A stretch of DNA of 64,000 bases from an uncultured Mailhella sp. (GTDB taxonomy: Bacteria > Desulfobacterota > Desulfovibrionia > Desulfovibrionales > Desulfovibrionaceae). The translations under genes were made by a program, and so were the position numbers. The number at the start of each line of letters is the position of its first letter. Within the stretch, counting starts at the first letter, position 1. Location of the stretch: the NCBI GenBank assembly GCA_944324085.1, contig CALUUX010000002.1, forward strand, positions 29,293-93,292, written 5' to 3'. A model generated the notes under the pieces. The model worked only from the letters and a program-made list of their open reading frames with translations, did no database searches and was not told the origin of the DNA. This document shows positions 26,922 through 36,517 of this stretch, one piece after another.

Positions 26922-27663
26922 CCCCTCGAGCGCAGACCGGGGCCATTCCAGCCCCGGCTCCGCGCGACGCGACGCGTCGACAGGCTTTTCGACGCGTCGC
27001 GTTTTATTGTTAAAGAGTTCGGGCGTCGCCGCGTTGAGGATCGCTTTGCTCTTCTTTCCCGCAACGCCGCGAAATCCGCCAACGCCGCGCCTCCGGACAT
27101 ATTTTTGACCTTGCGAAACGGCCTGAAAACGGCTATCTTATTTTTTTGTTTTTCCTTCAATGCCATAAAGCGAACGCCATGAGCAGCAGTCAGTCCGCCC
27201 CCGCAGGCGGCCCCAAAATGTCCGCCCGCGCAACGAACCTGGTCGCGGCACGTCCGTCCCGGTTCGAAGGCTTCGGCGCGCCCTCCGCGCGGCGCGACCG
27301 AACGACGTTCGCTCTCGCTTCCATCCCGGACGTTCCGGGCTCTTTTCTTGCGGTCAAGACGGGGATCCGCGTGTCCGCCCGCGCCCGGAAGGGAAGACCC
27401 CAGTTCCGCCTTTTCACGAAGGGCAGCCTTTCCGCCAAGGACAGAGCTGCCCTTTTCCGTTCTTTCGGCAGTCAAGCGACGAGTTCGCGAATCTGCCGCG
27501 CCGTTCCGCGTTCCGCCGGCTTCGGGGGCGAAGGCTGCCCGATGTTTCCGCCCTGTCGACGAAACATCCGCGACCATAGGAAGCTCGGCCTCGCCGACGA
27601 CGGCGCACGTTCTGACCCCATGACCCTTTCCAAACGTTTCTTCGCATAAGGAGCCGAAAAAAT
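26922..27663. other. intergenic region before the purine genes
   Basis: About 740 bases. Apart from the gcv terminator, the only clear structure is a 9-bp hairpin AAGGGCAGC / GCTGCCCTT at 27419-27454 followed by TT, in the leader of the purF-like gene (possible attenuator). I looked for purine and ZTP riboswitch cores and saw none. Open frames here lack starts and protein-like composition. Confidence 0.45.
26969..27011 (+). terminator. intrinsic terminator of the gcv operon
   Basis: Perfect 12-bp stem GCGACGCGTCGA / TCGACGCGTCGC, then GTTTTATTGTT. Confidence 0.9.
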
Positions 27664-29085
27664 ATGGGAGGATTCTTCGGAGCCATATCCAGACAAGACT
27701 GCGTTCTGGATATCTTCTTCGGCGTGGACTACCACTCGCACCTCGGCACGCGCCGTGGCGGCATGGCCATATATGACCGCAAGCTGGGCTTTCAGCGGCA
27801 GATCCACGATATTGAAAACACCCCCTTTCGAACCAAGTTCGAAAAGGATCTGGCCGAGTTCCACGGCTGCGCCGGCATAGGCTGCATCAGCGACATTGAT
27901 CCGCAGCCCCTTCTGGTGCGTTCTCATCTCGGTTTATACGCCATCTCCACGGTGGGCATCATCAACAACGCCGAACGTCTGGTGCGGGAATACTTCTCCA
28001 GCCGGGGGCATCAGTTCATGGCCACAAGTTCCGGCAAGGTCAACCCCACGGAACTGGTGGCCGCGCTCATCAATCAGGAAGACGACATCGTCGCCGGCAT
28101 CCGGCACGCTCAGAACGCCATTGAAGGGTCGATGACCATTCTCCTGCTCACGGAAGACGCCATCGTCACCGCCAGAGACAAAATGGGCAGACTGCCCGTG
28201 CACATCGGCAAGAACGCCCTCGGACACAGCGTGTCGTTCGAGTCCTTCGCCTATCACAAGCTCGGATACGAAGACGCCTACGAGCTCGGTCCCGGCGAAA
28301 TCGTGCGCATCACGGCCGAAGGCTATGAAACGCTGTCCCCGGCGCAAAAGACCATGAAGATCTGCGCCTTCCTCTGGACCTATTACGGCTATCCCAACTC
28401 CAACTACGAAGGCGTGAACGTCGAACTCATGCGCTACCGCAACGGCGAAATCATGGCGCGCGACGAAATGGCGCGGGGCACGCTGCCCCTGGTGGATCAC
28501 GTGGCCGGAGTGCCAGATTCCGGCACTCCCCACGCCATAGGCTACGCCAACCGCTGCAAACTGCCCTTTGCCCGCCCCTTCGTGAAATACACCCCCACCT
28601 GGCCGCGATCCTTCATGCCCGCCAACCAGGCCGTGCGCAACCAGGTGGCCAAGATGAAACAGATTCCCGTGCCGGAACTCATTCAGGGCAAGAAGCTCCT
28701 GTTTGTGGACGACTCCATCGTGCGCGGCACGCAGCTGCGGGAAACCGTGGACTTTCTTTTTGAATCCGGCGCGGGAGAAGTGCACATGCGCTCCGCCTGC
28801 CCGCCCATCATGTACAGCTGCAAGTACCTTAACTTCTCCCGCGGCAACTCCGACATGGATCTGCTGGCCCGGCGCGTCATTCAGGAACTGGAGGGCGACG
28901 AAGGCCATCGCCATCTGGAAGAATACGCCGACGCCTCCACCGCGCGAGGCAAAAGCCTGCTCAACGCCATCTGCCGCAAGATGGGGTTCGACTCGCTGGG
29001 ATATCAGTCTCTGGACGGTCTGCTCGAAGCCATCGGCATCGACAAGGAAAAAATCTGCACCTACTGCTGGAACGGCAAAGGATAA
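27664..29085 (+). CDS. amidophosphoribosyltransferase-like protein lacking the N-terminal Cys
   Basis: A 473-residue protein of the PurF family (class II glutaminase domain plus type I phosphoribosyltransferase domain). The PRPP loop LLFVDDSIVRGTQ near 345 is intact, as is the VPDSGTPHA block. The protein starts MGGFFGAISRQDC where true PurF starts MCGI with Cys as the glutaminase nucleophile; the next Cys is residue 13. The start is sure (AAGGAG upstream), so the Cys is really missing. The context purF-like, purM, purL supports a purine role, perhaps ammonia-dependent or with a partner amidotransferase. Similar Cys-less proteins occur in other anaerobes, so a separate canonical purF may exist. 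Confidence 0.85.
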   Translation: MGGFFGAISRQDCVLDIFFGVDYHSHLGTRRGGMAIYDRKLGFQRQIHDIENTPFRTKFEKDLAEFHGCAGIGCISDIDPQPLLVRSHLGLYAISTVGIINNAERLVREYFSSRGHQFMATSSGKVNPTELVAALINQEDDIVAGIRHAQNAIEGSMTILLLTEDAIVTARDKMGRLPVHIGKNALGHSVSFESFAYHKLGYEDAYELGPGEIVRITAEGYETLSPAQKTMKICAFLWTYYGYPNSNYEGVNVELMRYRNGEIMARDEMARGTLPLVDHVAGVPDSGTPHAIGYANRCKLPFARPFVKYTPTWPRSFMPANQAVRNQVAKMKQIPVPELIQGKKLLFVDDSIVRGTQLRETVDFLFESGAGEVHMRSACPPIMYSCKYLNFSRGNSDMDLLARRVIQELEGDEGHRHLEEYADASTARGKSLLNAICRKMGFDSLGYQSLDGLLEAIGIDKEKICTYCWNGKG

Positions 29086-29088
29086 ACC

Positions 29089-30126
29089 ATGAACAATTCC
29101 CATTCCGCCTCCTACGCCGCCGCGGGCGTCAACATTGAAGCCGGTTACGAAGGCGTCCGCCTCATGAAACGTCATGTCGAACGCACGCTGATTCCCGGCG
29201 TCGTTTCCGGTCTCGGAGGCTTCGGCGGCCTCTTCGAACCCGACACCACAGGCATGGCTCGTCCGGTGCTCGTCTCCGGCACCGACGGCGTAGGCACCAA
29301 ACAGCGCATCGCCCAGCTTCTGGACAAGCACGACACCGTGGGCATCGACTGCGTGGCCATGTGCGTCAACGACATCGTCTGCTGCGGTGCCAAGCCGCTG
29401 TTCTTCCTTGACTACATCGCCATCGGCAAAAACGATCCGGAAAAGGTGGCCACGCTGGTTTCCGGCGTGGCCGAAGGCTGCGTGCAGGCGGGCTGCGCCC
29501 TCATCGGCGGCGAAACCGCCGAACATCCCGGCACCATGGCTCCGAACGACTACGACCTCGCAGGTTTCTCCGTGGGTGTGGTGGACAGAGAAAAAGTCAT
29601 CAATCACGCGTCTATGCGCGAAGGCGACGTCATTCTCGCCCTGCCTTCCTCCGGGCTTCACTCCAACGGCTATTCTCTCGTGCGCAAGGTTTTCGACGTG
29701 GAACACGCCGATCTCAACCGCTATTGCGACGAACTCGGCATGACGCTCGGCGAGGCTCTGCTCACTCCCACCGTCATCTACGTCAAGCCGGCGCTCGCGG
29801 CCATCGCCGCGGCGGACGTGCACGGCATCAGCCACATCACCGGCGGCGGCTTCTACGAGAACATTCCCCGCTGCGTGCCTGACGGTCTCTGCGCCCGCGT
29901 GGAAAAAGCCGCCGTGAAGACTCCAGTCATCTTCTCCATGCTCCAGCGCGAAGGCGACATTCCCGAACGCGACATGTTCAACACCTACAATATGGGCGTG
30001 GGCATGACCGTCATCGTGTCCCGCGACACCGCCGACAAGGCCCTCGCCGCGCTGAAGGCCCAAGGCTGCGACGCCTACGTTCTCGGCGAAATCGTTTCCG
30101 GCGAGGAAAAGGTCGTCCTCGCCTGA
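29089..30126 (+). CDS. purM: phosphoribosylformylglycinamidine cyclo-ligase (AIR synthetase)
   Basis: A 345-residue ATP-dependent enzyme closing the imidazole ring of AIR, purine step 5. Signature parts: SGTDGVGTKQRIAQ, DCVAMCVNDIVCCGAKPLFFLDY (in parts), GGETAEHPG, LPSSGLHSNGYSLVR and HITGGGFYENIPR. Typical length. It begins three bases after the purF-like gene, so translation is coupled. A terminator hairpin (30133) separates it from purL. Confidence 0.95.
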   Translation: MNNSHSASYAAAGVNIEAGYEGVRLMKRHVERTLIPGVVSGLGGFGGLFEPDTTGMARPVLVSGTDGVGTKQRIAQLLDKHDTVGIDCVAMCVNDIVCCGAKPLFFLDYIAIGKNDPEKVATLVSGVAEGCVQAGCALIGGETAEHPGTMAPNDYDLAGFSVGVVDREKVINHASMREGDVILALPSSGLHSNGYSLVRKVFDVEHADLNRYCDELGMTLGEALLTPTVIYVKPALAAIAAADVHGISHITGGGFYENIPRCVPDGLCARVEKAAVKTPVIFSMLQREGDIPERDMFNTYNMGVGMTVIVSRDTADKALAALKAQGCDAYVLGEIVSGEEKVVLA

Positions 30127-30132
30127 TCCGTC

Positions 30133-30158
30133 CGCGCCCGCCACGACGGGCGCGTTTT
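30133..30158 (+). terminator. terminator hairpin between purM and purL
   Basis: Perfect 8-bp stem CGCGCCCG / CGGGCGCG with a CCACGA loop, then TTTTCC and a second T-run. It lies inside the purine gene run, so it may lower purL expression or purL may have its own promoter. Confidence 0.75.
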
Positions 30159-30211
30159 CCCCCTTTTTTGCACTCACATGCGGCGGCACGCCGCTGCAAA
30201 GGATAGCAAGC

Positions 30212-33200
30212 ATGGTAAGACGCATCTATGTAGAGAAAAAGCCAGCCCTGCGCCATGAAGCCGGCGCGCTGCTCAATGAGCTCCGCGCACTGCTGGGCGT
30301 CTCTTCCCTTACCGGTCTGCGGATCGTCAACCGCTACGACGTGGAAGGGCTGGACGAAGATGTCTTTCGACGCGCGGTGAACACCGTCTTCTCCGAACCT
30401 CAGGTGGACGACGCCAGCGACACCCTTCCTTCCGGAGCCGATACGGCCTTCGCCGTGGAATATCTGCCCGGCCAGTTCGATCAGCGGGCCGACTCCGCCA
30501 GCCAGTGCATACAGCTCATGACGCAGGGCGAACGCCCCGCCGTGCGCACGGCGCGCGTGTTTCTGCTGTCCGGCGATCTTTCTGACGCGGACGTGGAAAA
30601 AATCAAGCGTTACGTCATCAACCCCATGGAAGCCCGCGAGGCCAGTCTCGAGCCCGTGGAAACCCTGCGCGTGGAATATGAGCTGCCTTCCAGCGTAAGC
30701 GAGGTGGAAGGCTTTACCGCCATGGACGAAGCCGCGCTGTCCGCCCTCCTCGACTCGCTGGGTCTGGCCATGGATCTTGACGATCTCAAGTTCCTCCAGG
30801 CGCACTTCCGCGACGAAGAAAAACGCGACCCCACCATCACCGAAGTGCGCGTGGTGGATACCTACTGGTCCGATCACTGCCGTCACACCACGTTCTCCAC
30901 CCACATCGACGACGTGGAAATTCTGGACGCGAGGACCCTCGCCGCCTATGAACGCTACCTTGCCGCCCGCAAAGAGGTCTACGGCGAAGAAAAAGCGGCC
31001 CTTCGTCCCCAGACGCTCATGGACATCGCCACCATCGCGGCCAAGACGCTGAAAAAACGCGGCCTGCTCGACAACATGGACCAGAGCGAGGAAATCAACG
31101 CCTGCTCCATCCACGTCACCGCCACCGTCAACGGCGAAGAGCAGGACTGGCTGCTCATGTTCAAGAACGAAACCCACAACCATCCCACGGAAATCGAACC
31201 CTTCGGCGGTGCGGCCACCTGCATAGGCGGCTGCATCCGCGATCCGCTTTCCGGCAGAGCCTACGTGTATCAGGCCATGCGCGTCACCGGCTGCGGCGAT
31301 CCGCGCACGCCCGTCTCCGAAACCATTCCCGGCAAGCTGCCCCAGCGCAAACTCGCGCAGACGGCCGCCGCGGGCTACTCCTCCTACGGCAACCAGATCG
31401 GTCTCGCCACCGGCATGGTCTCTGAAGTCTATCATCCCGGCTATGTGGCCAAGCATCTGGAAGTGGGCGCCGTGGTGGCCGCGGTTCCCGCCGGCAACGT
31501 GGTGCGCGAACGTCCCGCGCCGGGCGACGTGGTCATTCTGCTCGGCGGACGCACCGGACGCGACGGCATCGGCGGAGCCACCGGCTCTTCCAAAAGCCAT
31601 AACCGCAAATCCCTGGTCACCATGGCCTCGGAAGTGCAGAAGGGCAACGCTCCCGAAGAACGCAAAATCCAGCGGCTTTTCCGAGACGGCAACGTCACCC
31701 GCCTCATCAAGCGTTGCAACGACTTCGGCGCGGGCGGCGTGTCCGTGGCCATAGGCGAGCTCGCCCCCGGCCTGAACATCCGTCTCGACGCCGTGCGCAA
31801 GAAATACGAAGGCCTCGACGGCACGGAACTCGCCATTTCCGAATCGCAGGAACGCATGGCCGTGGTGGTCGCGGCCAAGGACGCCGTCGCGTTCATCGCG
31901 GCCGCGGAGAAGGAAAATCTTGAAGCCTATCAGGTGGCGGAAGTCACCGAAAGCCCTCGCATGGTCATGACCTGGCAGGGCAAAACCATCGTCGACCTCT
32001 CCCGCGCCTTCCTCGACACCAACGGCGCGTCCAAGCATACCCGCGTCCGCGTGGACGCCAAGGATCGCTCGACGCTGAACGCCCCCGTCGCCTCCAGTCT
32101 GCGCGAAACGGCCTCCAGCCTGAAATGCGCCTCGCGCCGCGGTCTCGCTGAACGCTTCGACGCCACCATCGGCGCGGGATCCGTGCTTATGCCCTTCGGC
32201 GGCGAACGTCAGCGCACTCCCGCGCAGGTCATGGCCGCGCTGCTTCCCGTGCTGCCCGGTCAGGAAACCGACGACTGCTCCGTCATGGCATGGGGATTCG
32301 ACGCCGACGACATGAGCGCCGATCCCTACGCGGGCGCGTACCGCTCCGTCATCACCTCCGTGGCCCGTCTCGCGGCTTCCGGCTGCGATTATCGCAAAGC
32401 CTACCTCACTCTTCAGGAATACTTCGAAAAACTGCGCGACGATCCCGAACGCTGGGGCAAACCTTTCGCCGCCCTTCTCGGCGCGCTTGACGCCCAGCTT
32501 GATCTCAACGTGGCGGCCATAGGCGGCAAGGACTCCATGTCTGGCTCCTTCCTCGACATGGACGTGCCCCCCACGCTCATTTCCTTTGCCATCGCTCCGG
32601 CCAAAGTCGGGGACATCTTGTCTCCCGAATTCAAGGAAGCCGGACATCCGGTCTATCTCTTCGAACCTGAAAAGGGAGACGCCCGTTCCATCAAAGCCTG
32701 CTGGGACGCCTTTGCCTCCCTGCACGCCGAAGGCAAGGTCAAGGCCGCCTGGGCCGTGGAAAACAGCGTGGCCGAAGCCGTCATGAACATGTCCTTCGGC
32801 AACGGCGTGGGCTTCTCCTCCGTCGTCGATCTGGACTGGCATCGTCCCATGACCGGCGCCATCGTGGCCGAACTTTCCGCCGACGTCGACGCGGGACGGC
32901 TTATAGGCTTCACCACCTCGGACAAGGCCGTGACCCTCGGTTCGGACAGCGCGCCCATTGATGAACTCCTTGCGCTGAACGAAGGCGTTCTGGAAGACAT
33001 CTATCCCAACCGAGCGGCTACGGAAGAACGTTCCGCGCCGCTCATTACCTCGGCCAAGGAACCCACGGCCGCGCCGCGCGCGGGCTCGGCAAAGCCCAGA
33101 GTCGTCATCCCCGTATTCCCGGGCACCAACTGCGAATACGACAGCGCGCGCGCCGCGTTGCGCGCCGGGCTCGAACCGGAAATCATCGTGCTGCGGAACC

Positions 33201-33892
33201 AATCCGCCGCCGAAGTTTCGGAGTCCGCCGCACGCTTCGCGCGAGCCGTGCGTGAAAGTCAGATCATCTTCGTCCCCGGCGGATTCTCCGGCGGTGACGA
33301 ACCCGAAGGATCCGGCAAGTTCATCACGGCCTTCTTCCGCAATCCGGAAGTGTCTGACGCCACCATGGAACTGCTCAAGCAGCGCGACGGTCTCATGCTC
33401 GGCATCTGCAACGGCTTCCAGGCTCTCATCAAGCTGGGTCTCGTGCCTTACGGGGAAATCATCGACACCGACGCCGACTGCCCCACCCTCACCTTCAACG
33501 TCATTGGCCGCCACCAGTCGAAGATCGTGCGTACGCGCGTCTGCTCGCGGCTCTCGCCGTGGCTGAAGCGGGCCAGCGTGGGCGACATCGTCTCTGTGCC
33601 GATTTCCCACGGCGAGGGACGTTTCCTCTGCGAGCCCGCGCTGCTCCAGAAACTCGCGGACAACGGACAGATAGCCACGCAGTATGTGGATCTCAACGGC
33701 AATCCCTCCATGGACGTGGACTTCAACCCCAGCGGTTCCGTCTGGGCCATCGAGGGCATTACCTCCCCCGACGGTCGCGTTTTCGGGAAAATGGGCCATT
33801 CCGAACGCACCGGCGCCGGACTCTATAAAAACGTCCCGGGCGACTACGATCTCCATCTCTTCGAATCCGCCAAGGACTACTTCACGCTGTAA
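30212..33892 (+). CDS. purL: phosphoribosylformylglycinamidine synthase, single-chain clostridial type
   Basis: A 1226-residue fused FGAM synthase (purine step 4): N-terminal PurS-like part, two PurM-like ATP-grasp-related halves (HNHPTEIEPFGGAATCIGG, SYGNQIGLATG, GGRTGRDGIGGATGSS) and a C-terminal class I glutaminase. The glutaminase starts VVIPVFPGTNCEYDS, has nucleophile Cys1066 in LMLGICNGFQ and the His/Glu pair in MGHSERTG. The length and the opening MVRRIYVEKKP match the clostridial/Bacteroides single-chain form rather than the E. coli one. AAAGGA at 30199 serves as ribosome site. It ends at the terminator at 34173. Confidence 0.95.
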   Translation: MVRRIYVEKKPALRHEAGALLNELRALLGVSSLTGLRIVNRYDVEGLDEDVFRRAVNTVFSEPQVDDASDTLPSGADTAFAVEYLPGQFDQRADSASQCIQLMTQGERPAVRTARVFLLSGDLSDADVEKIKRYVINPMEAREASLEPVETLRVEYELPSSVSEVEGFTAMDEAALSALLDSLGLAMDLDDLKFLQAHFRDEEKRDPTITEVRVVDTYWSDHCRHTTFSTHIDDVEILDARTLAAYERYLAARKEVYGEEKAALRPQTLMDIATIAAKTLKKRGLLDNMDQSEEINACSIHVTATVNGEEQDWLLMFKNETHNHPTEIEPFGGAATCIGGCIRDPLSGRAYVYQAMRVTGCGDPRTPVSETIPGKLPQRKLAQTAAAGYSSYGNQIGLATGMVSEVYHPGYVAKHLEVGAVVAAVPAGNVVRERPAPGDVVILLGGRTGRDGIGGATGSSKSHNRKSLVTMASEVQKGNAPEERKIQRLFRDGNVTRLIKRCNDFGAGGVSVAIGELAPGLNIRLDAVRKKYEGLDGTELAISESQERMAVVVAAKDAVAFIAAAEKENLEAYQVAEVTESPRMVMTWQGKTIVDLSRAFLDTNGASKHTRVRVDAKDRSTLNAPVASSLRETASSLKCASRRGLAERFDATIGAGSVLMPFGGERQRTPAQVMAALLPVLPGQETDDCSVMAWGFDADDMSADPYAGAYRSVITSVARLAASGCDYRKAYLTLQEYFEKLRDDPERWGKPFAALLGALDAQLDLNVAAIGGKDSMSGSFLDMDVPPTLISFAIAPAKVGDILSPEFKEAGHPVYLFEPEKGDARSIKACWDAFASLHAEGKVKAAWAVENSVAEAVMNMSFGNGVGFSSVVDLDWHRPMTGAIVAELSADVDAGRLIGFTTSDKAVTLGSDSAPIDELLALNEGVLEDIYPNRAATEERSAPLITSAKEPTAAPRAGSAKPRVVIPVFPGTNCEYDSARAALRAGLEPEIIVLRNQSAAEVSESAARFARAVRESQIIFVPGGFSGGDEPEGSGKFITAFFRNPEVSDATMELLKQRDGLMLGICNGFQALIKLGLVPYGEIIDTDADCPTLTFNVIGRHQSKIVRTRVCSRLSPWLKRASVGDIVSVPISHGEGRFLCEPALLQKLADNGQIATQYVDLNGNPSMDVDFNPSGSVWAIEGITSPDGRVFGKMGHSERTGAGLYKNVPGDYDLHLFESAKDYFTL

Positions 33893-34349
33893 AAAAACAA
33901 AAAACGCGGAACGGACAACCGGGGGAGCGCGTCTCTCCCGGCTCCGCAGCTCCGCCGGCACCTCCGATTCGGCGGCCGCGGTCTGATGGACCCGGGCACG
34001 GAACCAGCCTCCCCCCCATCGACGCGGGTATTCGCTTTCTCCCGGCGTGACTCATGGGTCAACGGTCGCTTCAGGCATCGCTCCACGAGGCGGCGCGGAA
34101 CCTTTCCCATCCTCAGAAGAAGGCCGAGTTCCGGGCGTCAACGCCGCGCGACCCGAACAGCAACATTCAACGAAACGGCGGACACGACATCCCTCGCATG
34201 TCATGCCCGCCGTTTTTCTGACCGTTCCATCCAACAAATACGCGCCGCTCTTGTTTCCTTTTCCTTCTCCAGTTCAACACGCGGTTCAACGAAGATTCCG
34301 GAGGCGGAAAACGAGCTTCGAAACTTGCCGCTCCAGCGTTTCCTCCACG
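33893..34349. other. intergenic between convergent genes
   Basis: Holds the purL terminator (34173-34217). The rest is GC-rich with no credible gene; no separate terminator for the leftward nucleotidase was recognised. Confidence 0.45.
34173..34217 (+). terminator. intrinsic terminator after purL
   Basis: Stem AAACGGCGG (34173-34181) with CCGCCGTTT (34207-34215), inner GACAT/ATGTC, then a T-run. It lies 280 bases after the purL stop. Confidence 0.8.
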
Positions 34350-35972
34350 CTACGACCGTTTCACAAGGCGTCCGCAAGAAGGCGACGGGAGGGGACTATG
34401 CTTCCGGATGTACGAGACGGTAACGTCAAGCACCGTAGGATCAGGGGCAAAAACGACTTTTCCCGCTTCCAGCATGGCGTAGCCGTCTCCGCCGCGGGCA
34501 AGGTAATCGGCAAGCGCGACGACGTAACGGGCCTCGGGATCGACAGGGACGGCGTTTCCTTTTTCGCCCACGATTTCCGCCTTCAGAACGCGTCGGCCCA
34601 CAGGGCGGGAAACGTCAACTTCGTAGCGCAAACCGGCGACTTGCAGAAGCTGAGGGCCGTTTCCCCGCGCCCCGGCCACGCCGTGCTCCAGCGCGGCCAA
34701 CAGCTGTTTTCCGCTGTACTCCCGCAGAAAAACGACATTGCCAAAAGGATGCACCGCAAGCACGTCTCCCCGCGTAATGACCCCAGCTGGCAACGCGGCG
34801 CGCAGGGCTCCCCCGTTGCAAAGAGCCGCGACCGCGCCAAAAGGACGACCGTATTCCAGCATGGCGTCGGTGGTGACCATACCGCTCAGACAATCGCCCT
34901 CCCGACACATCTCCATGCCGTCGGGCAACGCAAGATCATTCCTGCCCAGAGGCTCGGCACGAAGCTCTTCAAGCGTGACGGCGTAGCGGTCAATGAGCGC
35001 ACGCACGTCAGGATCCACCGGCAGGTCGGACGTCAATTCCACGGCGGATCCTCGCCAGTCTGACGGAACCCCTTTGGCGTCGAAATCTACGGTCAGCTCG
35101 CCGAGATACTTCGCTCCGCGTCCTGCCGTGACCACCAGAACGGGAGAACCGTCCGGAGAACGTTCCACCACGGGATACGGCCCGTCGGACGGAGCCGGCC
35201 CCAGATAGCTGTGGGTATGGCCGCCGACGATCACGTCAACGCCGTTGACGGAACGGGCCAGAGCCCGATCTTCGGGAAGCCCCAGATGCGTGACGGCCAC
35301 AATATGCTTCACGCCCATGGATTCAAGTTCCCCCACCTCACGGGTCAGCGTCTCTTTAGCGTCCAAAAACGCCGTCTGCGGGCAGGCGGAGGACAACATG
35401 CTCGCTTTGTCGTTGGCAAGGCCCACAATCCCCACCTTTTCGCCTCGCACGATCTTAATGAGTCTGGGAATCGTACCGCCGCGACGGAGCGGACATCCCT
35501 CCCCGGGAGCAAGATTCGCCGCCAGCACGGGCACGGGCGTTTTCTCAAGAAAACGGGCCAGCTCCTGGCAACCTTCATCAAATTCATGATTGCCCAGCGT
35601 CATGGCGTCCCACGGCACCGCGCGGTCTATCTCCGCGATCATGGGCCATTTGTTCACGCTGTAAAAAAGCGTGCCCTGAAACTGATCTCCGGCGTCCACG
35701 GCTATGACGTTGTCCCGCTCCGCCTTCGCGGCCTTCACCGCGGCGGCCACGCGCCCCAGTCCACCGGAACTGTCGCAGCCGTCCAGACTGGCGTTGCCCC
35801 GGGCGTCCGTGCCGGCAAGACAGGCATGCGTATCATTAGTATGCAGAATGACGAGCTCCAGCCCTTCTTCAGACCGTCGCTCTCCGCCTTCCGGAGCGCA
35901 CGCCAGCAGACTGAACGTCATAAGACAAGCCGCGGCGACCCCAAAAACGCTTTTTCCTGAACCTATGTTCAT
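34350..35972 (-). CDS. 5'-nucleotidase / UDP-sugar hydrolase family lipoprotein (UshA-like)
   Basis: A 540-residue exported metallophosphoesterase. The signal peptide ends in lipobox LLAC (FSLLACAP), so it is likely a lipoprotein facing the periplasm or surface. N-terminal metallophosphatase motifs: HTNDTHACL, DAGDQFQGT, TLGNHEFDEG and VGGHTHSY. The C-terminal nucleotide-binding domain has the family's ALCNGGALRAALPAG, GDVLAVHPFGN and LADYLARGGDGY blocks. It would degrade extracellular nucleotides or UDP-sugars to nucleosides for uptake. The start at 35972 is preferred over one seven codons upstream because GGGGGAACGAG precedes it. Confidence 0.88.
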   Translation of the reverse strand: MNIGSGKSVFGVAAACLMTFSLLACAPEGGERRSEEGLELVILHTNDTHACLAGTDARGNASLDGCDSSGGLGRVAAAVKAAKAERDNVIAVDAGDQFQGTLFYSVNKWPMIAEIDRAVPWDAMTLGNHEFDEGCQELARFLEKTPVPVLAANLAPGEGCPLRRGGTIPRLIKIVRGEKVGIVGLANDKASMLSSACPQTAFLDAKETLTREVGELESMGVKHIVAVTHLGLPEDRALARSVNGVDVIVGGHTHSYLGPAPSDGPYPVVERSPDGSPVLVVTAGRGAKYLGELTVDFDAKGVPSDWRGSAVELTSDLPVDPDVRALIDRYAVTLEELRAEPLGRNDLALPDGMEMCREGDCLSGMVTTDAMLEYGRPFGAVAALCNGGALRAALPAGVITRGDVLAVHPFGNVVFLREYSGKQLLAALEHGVAGARGNGPQLLQVAGLRYEVDVSRPVGRRVLKAEIVGEKGNAVPVDPEARYVVALADYLARGGDGYAMLEAGKVVFAPDPTVLDVTVSYIRKHSPLPSPSCGRLVKRS

Positions 35973-36115
35973 CTCGTTCCCCCGTTTTTCCATGAAGGCG
36001 ATCCCGCCTAGTATGCTCCCTCGTCTTACGCTCTTCCGAGTTCATGGTCGCGCCTTGCCGTAACGGCAACGCGTCCACGGCTGAGCGTCGCGGCGCGCCC
36101 CTATCGCGCCTTAAC

Positions 36116-36149
36116 GCAAAAAGCCGCAACTCTTTCGAATTGCGGCTTT
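36116..36149 (-). terminator. intrinsic terminator downstream of tRNA-Leu
   Basis: On the minus strand, AAAGCCGCAA / TTGCGGCTTT stem, then TTGCG; the plus-strand side also has a short T-rich flank. It ends the tRNA transcript before the nucleotidase promoter. Confidence 0.75.
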
Positions 36150-36159
36150 CATTCTTTAC

Positions 36160-36244
36160 TGGTGCCCAGGGGGAGACTCGAACTCCCACGCCATTCGGCG
36201 CTACCACCTCAAGATAGTGTGTCTACCAATTCCACCACCTGGGC
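36160..36244 (-). tRNA. tRNA-Leu (anticodon GAG)
   Basis: An 85-base class II tRNA. Acceptor stem GCCCAGG / CCTGGGC followed by an encoded CCA; D-arm with AATTGGTAGA; anticodon stem CTATC/GGTAG around TTGAGGT, giving anticodon GAG; variable arm CGCCGAATGGCG; T-loop GTTCGAGTC. GAG reads CUC/CUU leucine codons. Confidence 0.96.
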
Positions 36245-36255
36245 ACGAGCTGCAA

Positions 36256-36282
36256 CTTATAGAAAATCGCCCCGCTTGGCAA
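36256..36282 (-). promoter_or_regulatory. candidate promoter of tRNA-Leu
   Basis: On the minus strand TTGCCA (36282-36277), a 15-base spacer and TATAAG (36261-36256), placing the start a few bases before the tRNA. The spacer is short, so this is tentative. Confidence 0.4.
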
Positions 36283-36456
36283 GCGTTTTTTGCCCCTTTT
36301 CTCCAAAAATGGCGCGAAACGTATTTTCCCTCCCGCTTTTCTTCTTTCGCTGCCGTCGCCTTGCATGAAATAACCCGGTCCTCCATTATGGACAAACGAT
36401 TTTCAAGCAGATATTTTTAAAAAGACTCCAAACCAAGCGCGCCGCTCCGACAAAAC

Positions 36457-36471
36457 GGCACGAGTCTTGCA
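36457..36471 (+). promoter_or_regulatory. sigma-54 (RpoN) -24/-12 promoter
   Basis: GGCACGAGTCTTGCA matches the -24/-12 consensus (T)GGCACG-N4-TTGCA at every position of the core, with exact spacing of GG and GC. Transcription would start about 12 bases after GC (near 36482), leaving a leader of about 35 bases before the ATG at 36518. No other site of this quality was noticed in the window. It implies control by an enhancer-binding activator; no activator gene is nearby. Confidence 0.82.
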
Positions 36472-36517
36472 TGGATTTAAATAAACGTTTCATTCACCCT
36501 ATCGAAGGAGTAAAACC

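Noticed and set aside
30011..33961. Very long open frame on the minus strand opposite purL and purM
   Set aside because: It is a shadow of GC-rich coding DNA: its translation is His/Gly/Ala/Arg-rich with no domain signature, and the plus-strand genes are certain.
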